A stretch of DNA of 64,000 bases, taken from contig JANYDK010000025.1 in the NCBI GenBank assembly GCA_025363655.1, forward strand, positions 1-64,000, read 5' to 3'. Below are positions 53,152-61,361 of this stretch, one piece after another. Position numbers and translations under genes: made by a program. Numbering within the stretch: position 1 is the first letter of the stretch; each line of letters starts with the position of its first letter. The notes under the pieces are model-generated. The model was not told the origin of the DNA. It was given only the letters and a program-made list of their open reading frames with translations, and did not search any database. The stretch is from Deltaproteobacteria bacterium (GTDB taxonomy: Bacteria > Myxococcota_A > Polyangia > Polyangiales > JADJMO01).

Positions 53152-54138
53152 ATGCGCCGCGGTCGGTCTCTCCTCGCCATTTCCCTCGTTTCACTGCTCG
53201 CCTGCGGGACGGAGCTCGACGGGATGCCGCCTCCCAAATACAGCGGTGATGGGCCGAACGGCGGAAGCAGCGCCGCGACGGGAACTTCGACCACCGGCAC
53301 CGGCACCGGCTCGCCGACCAACCTTGCGCCCCCCGAGCCTCCGCCGACCAAAATCGTCGAGCTCCCAGGCGCGAGCGACGACCTCGCCCCCAGCGAGAAG
53401 GCCTACCTCACGGAAATCGCCGAGAGCTTCAACTCGCCGTGCGGGGAGCCGATCACGCTCGAGACGTGCATCCTCGAACAGCGCCCGTGCAAGCTCTGCG
53501 GGCCGGCGGCGAGCACGGCCGCGAGGCTGGTGAAACAAGGCGAATACAAGTCAGACATTCGCAAGTGGCTCGAGCTTCGGTTCACCGACGCCGCGCTCGT
53601 CGAGGCTTTTCCGCCTTCGCCGAGCCCCGTCTTCGGCGGCATCAAAGCGCCGATCGAGATCGTCGAGTTCGCCGACTTCGAGTGTCCGCACTGCGGCAAG
53701 GTCGCGCCGATGGTCCATGCGCTCGCCGAGAAGGGCCCGATCGCCGGGAAAATTCGCATCGTCTTCAAGAACATGCCGCTGAAGATGCACCCGCACGCCG
53801 AGCCCGCCGCGCGCGCCGCGTGGGCCGCGCACCAACAAGGTCGCTTCTGGCCGATGCACGATCTCTTGTTCGGCAACCAAGACGCGCTCGGCGAAGACGA
53901 CCTCGAGGGCTACGCGAAGAAGCTCGGCCTCGACCTCGCGAAGTGGAAAGCCGATTTCACGTCGCAAGCCGCGAAGGACGCGATCGCCAAAGATTACGCG
54001 CTCGGCGAACGCAGCGGGGTCACGGGAACTCCGTCGCTCTTCATCAACCGACGACGCTTCGTCCCGCTCGGCAGCGACGACTTCCAGGTGCAGCTCGAGA
54101 CCTGGGTCAAGACCGAGCTGCTGAAGACGCCGGGCTAG
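53152..54138 (+). CDS. DsbA-like thioredoxin-domain lipoprotein 2
   Basis: A 328-residue protein with lipobox Cys18 (SLLAC) and a Gly/Ser/Thr linker. It repeats the plan of the 49109 gene: a Cys segment (SPCGEPITLETC, then PCKLCGPAA) before a thioredoxin domain with CPHC at Cys178-Cys181 (FECPHC), and cis-Pro 'GTPSLFI'. The shared extra Cys segment distinguishes the pair from ordinary DsbA. Its 3' end overlaps the convergent GT87-like gene by 32 bp. Confidence 0.85.
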   Translation: MRRGRSLLAISLVSLLACGTELDGMPPPKYSGDGPNGGSSAATGTSTTGTGTGSPTNLAPPEPPPTKIVELPGASDDLAPSEKAYLTEIAESFNSPCGEPITLETCILEQRPCKLCGPAASTAARLVKQGEYKSDIRKWLELRFTDAALVEAFPPSPSPVFGGIKAPIEIVEFADFECPHCGKVAPMVHALAEKGPIAGKIRIVFKNMPLKMHPHAEPAARAAWAAHQQGRFWPMHDLLFGNQDALGEDDLEGYAKKLGLDLAKWKADFTSQAAKDAIAKDYALGERSGVTGTPSLFINRRRFVPLGSDDFQVQLETWVKTELLKTPG

Positions 54139-55402
54139 CTGGCGCCGAGTCGCCTTCCCGCTCATCGGCGCGAGGCACTCGATGCGACGTCAGCGCCACC
54201 AGATAGAGCACCACCAGCGGCACCAGCTTGGGCGTGCAGGAGAGCGCTCTCCAGACGAGGAGCATCTTCCCATCGGGGAGCGCGAACGAGCCTTCGGGCT
54301 CGGTGAGGAGCGCGAGCGAGAGGAGAAGCACGGCGACGGCGAGCGGATGCAACTGCCGACGCGCGAGGAGCACGAGGAGGGCGGCGATGGCGATCGCGCT
54401 GAAGGCGACGTGGTGCTCGAAGGCGTACGTCGGCGCGATGATCATGACGACGATCAGCGACGCAACGCGCGCTTCGACGGACATCGCGCGGAAGACGCCG
54501 ACTCCCCAGGCGAGGATCAGCAAGGCGATGACGACGAGCTGCATCACCACCGCTTCCTTCGAGAGGTGGAGATGATCGACCGATCGCTGGTGATCGAATA
54601 GCCAGAAGGCGAAGGCGCCGATCGAGTGGTTGCCGGGGACGTCGACCGGCACGGTGAGCCCGTGGTACGCGTGGCCGGGCACGAAGCTGAAGAGCACGTC
54701 GTGAAGGAATCCGAGGCCGCGTCGTCCGAGGATGGCGCACGATCCGAGGACCAAGACGCCCGCCGACGCGGCGGCGACGATCGACTCGCGCACACGACGC
54801 TGCGAGAGCGGGATCAAGACGAGGAGGAGCGGGCTCATCTTGATCGCCGCGGCCGCACCGAGCGCGAGGCCCGCCCACTTCCAGCGATCGCGCTCCGTCC
54901 ACCAGACCACCAGCAGGAGGAGCACGATGCCGTTGACCTGCGCCATCCACTGACTCGCGCGAATCGGCCAGAACATGCACATGACGATGGCGAACACCGT
55001 GCGCGCGGTGTCGAGCGCCGGCGCTCCGGCGAGCACGCGCACGAGCCAACGATCGAGGAGCGCCATCGACGCGCAGAAGGCCGCGACCGTGAGCACGTGC
55101 CAGACGAGCCGCGCCGGAAACACGCTCAGCGTCGTCATCGGCACCAGCAGCTCGGCGAGAAACGGCGGATAGAAATAGGGGTGAAGCGACCCGAGCTGCG
55201 TCGCCTCGGCCGCCTTCGCGAGGTCTTCGGGGCGATACGGATCGAGCCCGGCGCGGATGGCGTAGGCCGCCGCGTGAAAGCTCCCGTAGTCGTTGATGCT
55301 GCGGGCGCGCAGGATCTCGAGCGTGTCGAAGAGCACGAGCCGCGTGGCGAAGGCGAGCCACGCAATCCAACGCGCGAAGGGGAGCAGCCTCGTCTGATCC
55401 AA
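54107..55402 (-). CDS. GT87-like polytopic membrane glycosyltransferase family protein
   Basis: A 431-residue membrane protein with about ten to eleven transmembrane helices. The N-terminal motif 'NDYGSFHAAAYAIRAGLDPYRPE' followed by 'LHPYFYPPFLAELL' matches the DUF2029/GT87 family, polyprenyl-phosphate-mannose-dependent alpha-mannosyltransferases in actinobacteria. The first-loop Asp (DYGSF) is the expected catalytic site. The sugar and acceptor here are not predicted. The C-terminal tail (EGDSAPASPASSAARS) is low-complexity. Confidence 0.82.
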   Translation of the reverse strand: MDQTRLLPFARWIAWLAFATRLVLFDTLEILRARSINDYGSFHAAAYAIRAGLDPYRPEDLAKAAEATQLGSLHPYFYPPFLAELLVPMTTLSVFPARLVWHVLTVAAFCASMALLDRWLVRVLAGAPALDTARTVFAIVMCMFWPIRASQWMAQVNGIVLLLLVVWWTERDRWKWAGLALGAAAAIKMSPLLLVLIPLSQRRVRESIVAAASAGVLVLGSCAILGRRGLGFLHDVLFSFVPGHAYHGLTVPVDVPGNHSIGAFAFWLFDHQRSVDHLHLSKEAVVMQLVVIALLILAWGVGVFRAMSVEARVASLIVVMIIAPTYAFEHHVAFSAIAIAALLVLLARRQLHPLAVAVLLLSLALLTEPEGSFALPDGKMLLVWRALSCTPKLVPLVVLYLVALTSHRVPRADEREGDSAPASPASSAARS

Positions 55403-55573
55403 GACGCGAGGTGAATAGCAGATCTCGGGCCGCGGCGAGGGCGACGATCAGGCGAGATTTTTCGATGAAAACGCTCGCCGACGGCGGCTCAAGGTGGCAC
55501 TTCGAGATCGGGTGATCGCTACGCGCGGGCGACGAGGCGATTCCGCCGGCGGCCGCGGGCGTTCAGGACGACC

Positions 55574-56536
55574 TCACTTCTTCAAATGCAGCTCGGGAAA
55601 CTTCTCCCGATGCCGCACGATCATCGCCCGCGCCAGCTGACGAAACCTCTCTCGCTCGCTCTCCTCGGGGTGAACCGTCGCGCGCTTCTCGATGGCGCGA
55701 GCCGCAGCATCGGCTCCGTCGAGGGCGATCGATCCGAACCATCCGCCGAGTTGCAGCGCCATCTCGAGGCGTTCGGGCGAAGGATCCGCGCCGAGGAGGG
55801 GCGCGATGTAATCCATCATTCGCGCCGCCTCGGCGTTCTCGCCGTCTTCACCTTCGTCGTCGACCTCTTCGTCACCCTCTTCGTCGTCGAGCTCGGCGTC
55901 GTAGCGGTCGTCGTAGCTGCGCCCGCCCCCGGCCACGAGCTCGTACCCGTCGGGGCCGACGCGCGCGGCGAGCTTCGCGGTGATCGCGCGAACGTCGTCG
56001 TCCGGACCGGAGATGTAGATTGGCTTCGGCGCCCGACACCACGGCGTCTCGAGCAGCACCTCGGGTCTCGGACCGAAGAGCGCCGCGGGAAAATCGGGGT
56101 GCGGTGAAAATCCGAGCGCGGCTGCGTAGTCGATGGCGTGGAAGACCACCGAGCGCAAGAACTCGGGGGTCACCTCTTCGAGCCCCTGATGCACCGTCTT
56201 CAAGCTGTCGAGCATCTGCTTCAGCTCGGATTTCTCGAGCGCGCGCATCGAGTAACCGTCCTTCACGCCGAGGCAGGTGCGATCGACGAGGGCGACGCTG
56301 ACGTGGACGCGACCGTCGGGCATGTCGCGCACGAGGAGCGCGCTGAGGAGGCTGGCGATGCCCTCGTCGCGGAGGTCGCCGGCGATGAACGCCGAGGCGA
56401 TGGGCCACTTCATGGCGGCGCGCTCGAGGGAGGCGATCGACGTCGGCAGGTCGGGCCCGCGCGCATTTTTCTGCGCGATCGCCCGGTTCTTCTTCCGCTT
56501 CGCCAGCTTCTTCTGTCGTGCGCGCTCGTTCCCCAT
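55574..56536 (-). CDS. Soluble protein of unknown function with acidic insert
   Basis: A 320-residue protein without signal peptide. The N-terminus is strongly basic (ERARQKKLAKRKKNR), suggesting nucleic-acid or ribosome contact. The middle is alpha/beta. A long acidic run (about 210-240: ELDDEEGDEEVDDEGEDGE) splits the C-terminal helical region. No family is assigned. The ATG at 56536 is the only sensible start. Confidence 0.65.
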   Translation of the reverse strand: MGNERARQKKLAKRKKNRAIAQKNARGPDLPTSIASLERAAMKWPIASAFIAGDLRDEGIASLLSALLVRDMPDGRVHVSVALVDRTCLGVKDGYSMRALEKSELKQMLDSLKTVHQGLEEVTPEFLRSVVFHAIDYAAALGFSPHPDFPAALFGPRPEVLLETPWCRAPKPIYISGPDDDVRAITAKLAARVGPDGYELVAGGGRSYDDRYDAELDDEEGDEEVDDEGEDGENAEAARMMDYIAPLLGADPSPERLEMALQLGGWFGSIALDGADAAARAIEKRATVHPEESERERFRQLARAMIVRHREKFPELHLKK

Positions 56537-56590
56537 CGCCGCCTATTGACACGGCTTCGCGCGACACGCGAGCGCGAAGCGAGACTCGGC

Positions 56591-57415
56591 TCAGCCCTTC
56601 GTCTTCGGGTGCTCGACGTCGAACGTGACCTCCCCCGGCGGGCTCGCGTTGCCCGCCGAATCGACGGCACGGACCCGCAGCTTGAGCACTTTGGGGCCTG
56701 TTTTTCCAGTCTTTGGGAAGTCGAGCTCGAGCGGGCGACAGACGTCGGTGCTGCCGAGGACGACCTCGCCATCCTCGCGTGGCCAGACGATGGCGCGCAA
56801 CGTCGAGGCGTCGAGCGTGGTGGCGACGTCGTGCACTTCGAAGTGGAGCGGCAACGTCTCGACGTCGCTCACGGAGGCGAACTTCATCCGCGCCACCGGG
56901 CCGGACTTCTGCTTGTACTCGGGCTTGTCGAGCACCGCGAACGTCGCCGTCACCAGCTTGCCGAGCGTCGGCGCATGCTCGTCGCGCGCATTGCCGGTGA
57001 CGAAGCGCGCGACCACGACGGCCGGCGTCCCTTTCGATTGCGCGGACACGCGATAGTGCGTGAAGGGCGCGAGCTCGGCCTTCGGTCGGAGGACGAAGGT
57101 GGGAAGGCGCGTCTTCGGCATCCGCTCGACGGTCGCAGGAGTGACGACCGGCGAGCTGCCCTCGCGCGCGAGCGTGAAGGTGACGTCGCTCGCCTGAAGG
57201 TTGGCCTCGCTGACGACGACCGAGCTGCCGTCCTCGGGGTGTTCGTAGGCGGTGACGCTCTCGTCGTCGAACACGATCCACACCTCGGCGTCGAGCGGGA
57301 GAAAGCCTTGCGCTGGCAGGAGCACGTGCAGAGAGGGGCCTGCACAGGCGTAGGCATGCACACGTCCGGCGATGACGCTCGCGAGCAGACCGGCGACGAG
57401 AACGAGGCGACGCAC
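56591..57415 (-). CDS. Secreted beta-sandwich protein, unknown function
   Basis: A 274-residue protein with a cleavable signal peptide ending near VHA-Y (about 21). The body has alternating beta strands in two Ig-like modules; the second includes 'VLKLRVRAVDSAGNASPPGEV', a fibronectin/Ig-like ending. The pattern 'PFTHYRVSAQSKG' is the sort seen in bacterial Ig-like domains. Probably extracellular or periplasmic. It is divergent from the GMC oxidoreductase with 25 bp between starts. Confidence 0.6.
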   Translation of the reverse strand: MRRLVLVAGLLASVIAGRVHAYACAGPSLHVLLPAQGFLPLDAEVWIVFDDESVTAYEHPEDGSSVVVSEANLQASDVTFTLAREGSSPVVTPATVERMPKTRLPTFVLRPKAELAPFTHYRVSAQSKGTPAVVVARFVTGNARDEHAPTLGKLVTATFAVLDKPEYKQKSGPVARMKFASVSDVETLPLHFEVHDVATTLDASTLRAIVWPREDGEVVLGSTDVCRPLELDFPKTGKTGPKVLKLRVRAVDSAGNASPPGEVTFDVEHPKTKG

Positions 57416-57440
57416 ACCGAGAGCTTAGCGCTGTGGCACA

Positions 57441-59171
57441 ATGCGTCGCATGTCCAGCGCTGCATTCGACGTCGATTTCGCGATCGTGGGCTCCGGTTTC
57501 GGCGGCTCGGTCTCCGCCCTGCGCCTCGCCGAGAAGGGGTACTCGGTCACCGTCCTCGAACGCGGCCCGCGCTACCGACAAGAAGATTTTCCCAAGACCA
57601 ATTGGGACATGAAAAAATCGATCTGGGCCCCTGCCCTCGGCTTCTTCGGCATCTTGCGTCTCTCGGTCTTCTCGGACGCGTTCATCCTCTCGGGCGCCGG
57701 CGTCGGCGGTGGATCGCTCGTCTACGCGAACACGCTCTACGTGCCGCCGGACGCGTTCTTCGAGGCGCCGCAGTGGGCCCACCTCGGCGATTGGAAGAAG
57801 ACGCTGATGCCGTTCTATCGCGTTGCGCAGTTCATGCTCGGCGTGACGCAGAACACCTTCGAAGGTGAACCCGATCGCGAGCTCGCGGCGGTGGCCGACG
57901 AGCTGGGCAAGGGCCACACGTTCGTGCGCACGCCGGTGGGCGTGTACTTCGGCAAGCCAGGGCGCACCGATCCCGATCCGTACTTCGACGGCGTCGGCCC
58001 CGAGCGCACCGGCTGCACACTGTGTGGCGGGTGCATGGTCGGCTGTCGTCACGGCGCGAAGAACACTCTCGACAAAAACTACCTTTATTTCGCGGAAAAA
58101 CTGGGCGCGAAGGTCGAGGAGATGCGCACGGTCGTCGAGGTGCGCGCGCTCCCCGAGGCCGAAGGCGGCGGCTACGCAATCACGCACGAGCGCAGCGACG
58201 GTCGAATCCGCAAGGATCGCAGAGTGCTGCGCGCGAAGAACGTGGTGCTCGCCGCGGGCGTCCTCGGCACGATGCAAATCTTGCTCGAAGCACAGGCCAG
58301 CGGCGCGCTGCCGAACCTCTCGAAGCGGCTCGGGCATCAAGTGCGCACCAACAGCGAGGCCATCCTCGGCGTCATCAGCAAGCGGAGCGACGTCAACTAC
58401 TCCAAGGGCATCGCCATCACCTCGTCGATCCACCCGACCGACGACACGCACGTCGAGGTGGTGCGCTACAGCGAAGGGAGCGACGCGCTGGCACCGCTCG
58501 CGACGCTGCTCACCGATGGCGGCTCGGGCGCACCGAGGCCCCTCAAGTATCTCGCGAACATCCTGAAAAACCCGGCCGATTTCGCGCGCACGCTCTGGCC
58601 CTTCGGCAGCGCCAAGCGCGGCGTCTTCTTGCTCGTCATGCAGACGCTCGACAACTCCATCTCGTTCAAGCTGCGGCGCCGCTGGTTCCGCCTGTTCCAA
58701 GAATCGATCGACACCGATCGTGGCGACGGCGCCCCGAACCCCACGTACATCCCGCTCGGCAACCAAATCGCGCGCATCTTCGCCCAGCGGGTGAATGGCA
58801 CGCCGATGTCGTCGATCTTCGAAGTGCTCCTCGACATCCCCACCACCGCGCACATCCTCGGCGGAGCACCGATCGGCGAAGGACCGGAGCACGGCGTCAT
58901 CGGCACCGATCACCAAGTGTTCGGCCACCGCGGCCTCTACGTGTGCGACGGCTCGGCGATGCCAGCCAACCTCGGCGTCAACCCGAGCCTCACCATCATG
59001 GCGCTGACCGAGCACGCGATGAGCCAGCTCCCCGTGAAACAAGGCAAATCGCTGAAGCCGGCGATCGATCCGAAGCACGTCGAAAGGCGCGTCGCCGAGC
59101 TCGACGCGATGGCGAAGGCGTACGGGAGCGACAGCTTGCAGAAGAAGGGGAGACTGCCGGTCGTGGCCTGA
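57441..59171 (+). CDS. GMC-family oxidoreductase (cholesterol-oxidase-like subgroup)
   Basis: A 576-residue flavoenzyme. An N-terminal FAD-binding Rossmann motif, VGSGFGGSVSALRLAEKG, is at about 16-33, and 'GAGVGGGSLVYANTL' is at 85-99. A Cys cluster at 192, 195, 198 and 202 (CTLCGGCMVGC), resembling a ferredoxin site, is typical of this subgroup. The C-terminal GMC ending is 'HILGGAPIG', 'GLYVCDGSAMPANLGVNPSLT'. It probably oxidises a sterol-like or alcohol substrate. ATGs at 57441 and 57450 are both possible starts. The MoxR gene follows 41 bp after its stop. Confidence 0.88.
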   Translation: MRRMSSAAFDVDFAIVGSGFGGSVSALRLAEKGYSVTVLERGPRYRQEDFPKTNWDMKKSIWAPALGFFGILRLSVFSDAFILSGAGVGGGSLVYANTLYVPPDAFFEAPQWAHLGDWKKTLMPFYRVAQFMLGVTQNTFEGEPDRELAAVADELGKGHTFVRTPVGVYFGKPGRTDPDPYFDGVGPERTGCTLCGGCMVGCRHGAKNTLDKNYLYFAEKLGAKVEEMRTVVEVRALPEAEGGGYAITHERSDGRIRKDRRVLRAKNVVLAAGVLGTMQILLEAQASGALPNLSKRLGHQVRTNSEAILGVISKRSDVNYSKGIAITSSIHPTDDTHVEVVRYSEGSDALAPLATLLTDGGSGAPRPLKYLANILKNPADFARTLWPFGSAKRGVFLLVMQTLDNSISFKLRRRWFRLFQESIDTDRGDGAPNPTYIPLGNQIARIFAQRVNGTPMSSIFEVLLDIPTTAHILGGAPIGEGPEHGVIGTDHQVFGHRGLYVCDGSAMPANLGVNPSLTIMALTEHAMSQLPVKQGKSLKPAIDPKHVERRVAELDAMAKAYGSDSLQKKGRLPVVA

Positions 59172-59212
59172 GGGCGAATGCCGCTGAACTCCCACGCGTT
59201 TCCCCTGATACG

Positions 59213-60265
59213 ATGACCTCCGTGACCACCGACGACGAAACCAAGCGCCTCGATCCCGCCCAAGCCGCCGAGACCGTGAAGAAGATTCGCGCTGCCGTGG
59301 GGCGGGTGCTCGTCGGTCAGGACGTGGTGGTCGAGCAAGTGATGTGGGCGATGGTCGGTGGCGGGCACGTGCTGCTCGAAGGCGCACCGGGCCTCGGCAA
59401 GACGCTGCTCGTGCGAGCGCTTAGCTCGGCGGTCGATCTCAAGTTCTCGCGCATCCAGTTCACGCCCGACCTGATGCCGAGCGACGTCACCGGCACGCAC
59501 ATTCTCGTCGAAGGTCAAGGCGGCGGCGGCCGCCGTTTCCAGCTGCAAAAAGGGCCTATTTTCGCGCAGGTGGTGCTCGCGGACGAGATCAACCGCGCGA
59601 CGCCGAAGACGCAATCTGCGCTCCTCGAGGCAATGCAAGAGCACTCGGTCACGCTCGCGGGCGAACGTCACGTCCTCGACGAGCCGTTCTACGTCCTCGC
59701 GACCGAGAACCCCATCGAGATGGAGGGCACGTATCCGCTGCCCGAGGCGCAGCTCGATCGTTTCCTCTTCAAGGTGATGGTCCCCTCGCCCACCGAAGAC
59801 GAGCTGGTCGCGGTGCTCGGTCGCACCACCGGTCAAGAGTCGAGCATGCCGAAGCCCGTCGTCGGCCGCGACGAGCTGATGGCGCTCCGGCGCACCTGCC
59901 GTGACGTCGCCGTCGCGGAGCCGATTCTCCGCTATGCGGCGCGCCTCGTTCGCGCCTGCGATCCGGCGATGAGCGAGGCCCCGTCGATCGTCAAACGCGC
60001 GATTCGCGTCGGCGCTGGAGTTCGCGCAGCGCAGGCGTTGGTGCTCGGCGCCAAGGCGGCGGCGCTCTCGACCGCGCGCATGCAGGCGAGCTTCGAAGAC
60101 ATCCAGCGCGTCGCCAAGCCGGCCCTTCGTCACCGCATGATTCGCTCGTTCGAGGGCGAGGCCGACGGCATCACCACCGACGCGGTCGTCGAGGCGGTGC
60201 TGGCGCACGTTCCGGCGCGGCCGACCGACGTCTCGCGCGAAGTGGCGGCCTCGCGCGCGTCCTGA
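59213..60265 (+). CDS. MoxR-type AAA+ ATPase
   Basis: A 350-residue chaperone-like ATPase. Walker A GAPGLGKT is at 57-64, Walker B VVLADE at 120-125 with 'INRATPKTQSALLEAMQE', sensor 'FYVLATENPIEMEGTYPLPEAQLDRF', and the C-terminal lid domain follows. These proteins act with VWA-domain partners (BatA-like) to insert or mature cofactors. Here the VWA/BatA pair is 36 kb away, so a direct link is only a hypothesis. The adjacent downstream genes are on the other strand, then an ABC locus. Confidence 0.92.
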   Translation: MTSVTTDDETKRLDPAQAAETVKKIRAAVGRVLVGQDVVVEQVMWAMVGGGHVLLEGAPGLGKTLLVRALSSAVDLKFSRIQFTPDLMPSDVTGTHILVEGQGGGGRRFQLQKGPIFAQVVLADEINRATPKTQSALLEAMQEHSVTLAGERHVLDEPFYVLATENPIEMEGTYPLPEAQLDRFLFKVMVPSPTEDELVAVLGRTTGQESSMPKPVVGRDELMALRRTCRDVAVAEPILRYAARLVRACDPAMSEAPSIVKRAIRVGAGVRAAQALVLGAKAAALSTARMQASFEDIQRVAKPALRHRMIRSFEGEADGITTDAVVEAVLAHVPARPTDVSREVAASRAS

Positions 60266-60274
60266 CCTCGCGGC

Positions 60275-61303
60275 TCAGTTTTCGTCGACCTTGACGCCGT
60301 CGCCGAGCTTCTTGGCGCCGTGGAGCTTCGCTTTGCGCAGCGTCAGCTTGCTGCCGTACTCGGTGAGATCGATGCACGCCTCTTTGCCGCGCACCTCGGA
60401 GTCGCGAATGGTGACCTCGCTGCTGGATCCGAGCTTGATGCCGGTGATCCCCGCGCGCACCTCGCTGCTCCCGAGGATTTCGACCTTCGCATTCGATCCG
60501 CCGACGATGGCGTTGCGATCGCTTTTCACGCTCGATTTTCCGTCGATTTGAACCTTGAGCCCGCTCGCGTCGATGGCGCCCTCGTCGCCCTCGATCGAGC
60601 TCCCGTCCATCGTCACGTCGGCGCCGTAGCCGCACGAGAACGCCTTTTGGTTCGCCTTGATCTTCGAGCCGTTCGTCATCTCCAGCTTGGCGTTCGACTC
60701 GGCGGCGATCGCCGATCGTTTGGCTTCGATCTTCGAGTTGTCCATCGTCACGACGAGGTTCACGCCGCCCTCGATGGCGGTCTTCGTCGCCTCGAAGGTG
60801 GTGTTCTCGAGGTGAATCTCGACGTTGGGGCCGGACACTTTGACGATGGTCGGGCCCTTCAACTTGCTGTTCTTGATGGTGACGTGGCAGTTCACTTCGG
60901 CGACGATGAGCGGCCCGTCCTTCATGTCGCCGGTCTTGCCGTCGAGCTCGATGTGCTCGTTGAGGCCGCAGGTGAGCGGGAAGGGATTCTTCGAGAAGAG
61001 CGTCTTGATGGAGCAGCCTCGCTGCCCGCCGATGATGACGAGCGGCACGAGCGCCGGCACGAGGACGCCGAAGAGAATCATGAGGCCCATCCAACTGCTG
61101 CCCGTTCGCACCACCACCGGCGTCGGTGGGCGCACGACGAACATCGGCTGGTTGGCGAACGGATTGGCTGCCGGGCGCAGCAGCGGCTCGACGAGGATGT
61201 TGTGCTGGCAATACCGGCACGGCACGTTGAACGGCTTTTCGGCCGGCGGCGGCAACTCGACGAGCGCGCCGCAATTGGGGCACTTGCTCGCAGGCTGGGT
61301 CAT
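60275..61303 (-). CDS. Zinc-ribbon membrane protein with extracytoplasmic beta-helix
   Basis: A 342-residue protein. An N-terminal zinc ribbon (CPNC at 8-11, CRYC at 29-32) is followed by a Pro-rich stretch, then one transmembrane helix (about 71-91, 'GLMILFGVLVPALVPLVIIGG'). The remainder forms a parallel beta-helix-like repeat: 'HVTIKNSKLKGPTI', 'VEIHLENTTFEATKTAI', 'VVTMDNSKIEAKRSAI', 'VTMDGSSIEGDEGAI' and so on. The plan matches the ribbon-propeller protein at 14934. The stop is 10 bp from the convergent MoxR stop. Role unknown. Confidence 0.72.
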   Translation of the reverse strand: MTQPASKCPNCGALVELPPPAEKPFNVPCRYCQHNILVEPLLRPAANPFANQPMFVVRPPTPVVVRTGSSWMGLMILFGVLVPALVPLVIIGGQRGCSIKTLFSKNPFPLTCGLNEHIELDGKTGDMKDGPLIVAEVNCHVTIKNSKLKGPTIVKVSGPNVEIHLENTTFEATKTAIEGGVNLVVTMDNSKIEAKRSAIAAESNAKLEMTNGSKIKANQKAFSCGYGADVTMDGSSIEGDEGAIDASGLKVQIDGKSSVKSDRNAIVGGSNAKVEILGSSEVRAGITGIKLGSSSEVTIRDSEVRGKEACIDLTEYGSKLTLRKAKLHGAKKLGDGVKVDEN

Positions 61304-61361
61304 GGGTGGCTAACGTATCGGACTTCTCGATTCCCCTGGTAGACTCGCCGCGATCCTCGAC

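Noticed and set aside
55872-59387. Very long open frame on the minus strand (about 1171 codons) opposite the GMC and MoxR genes
   Set aside because: It lies antisense to three well-supported genes, is Arg/His-rich with no domain pattern, and is explained by high GC content removing stop codons.
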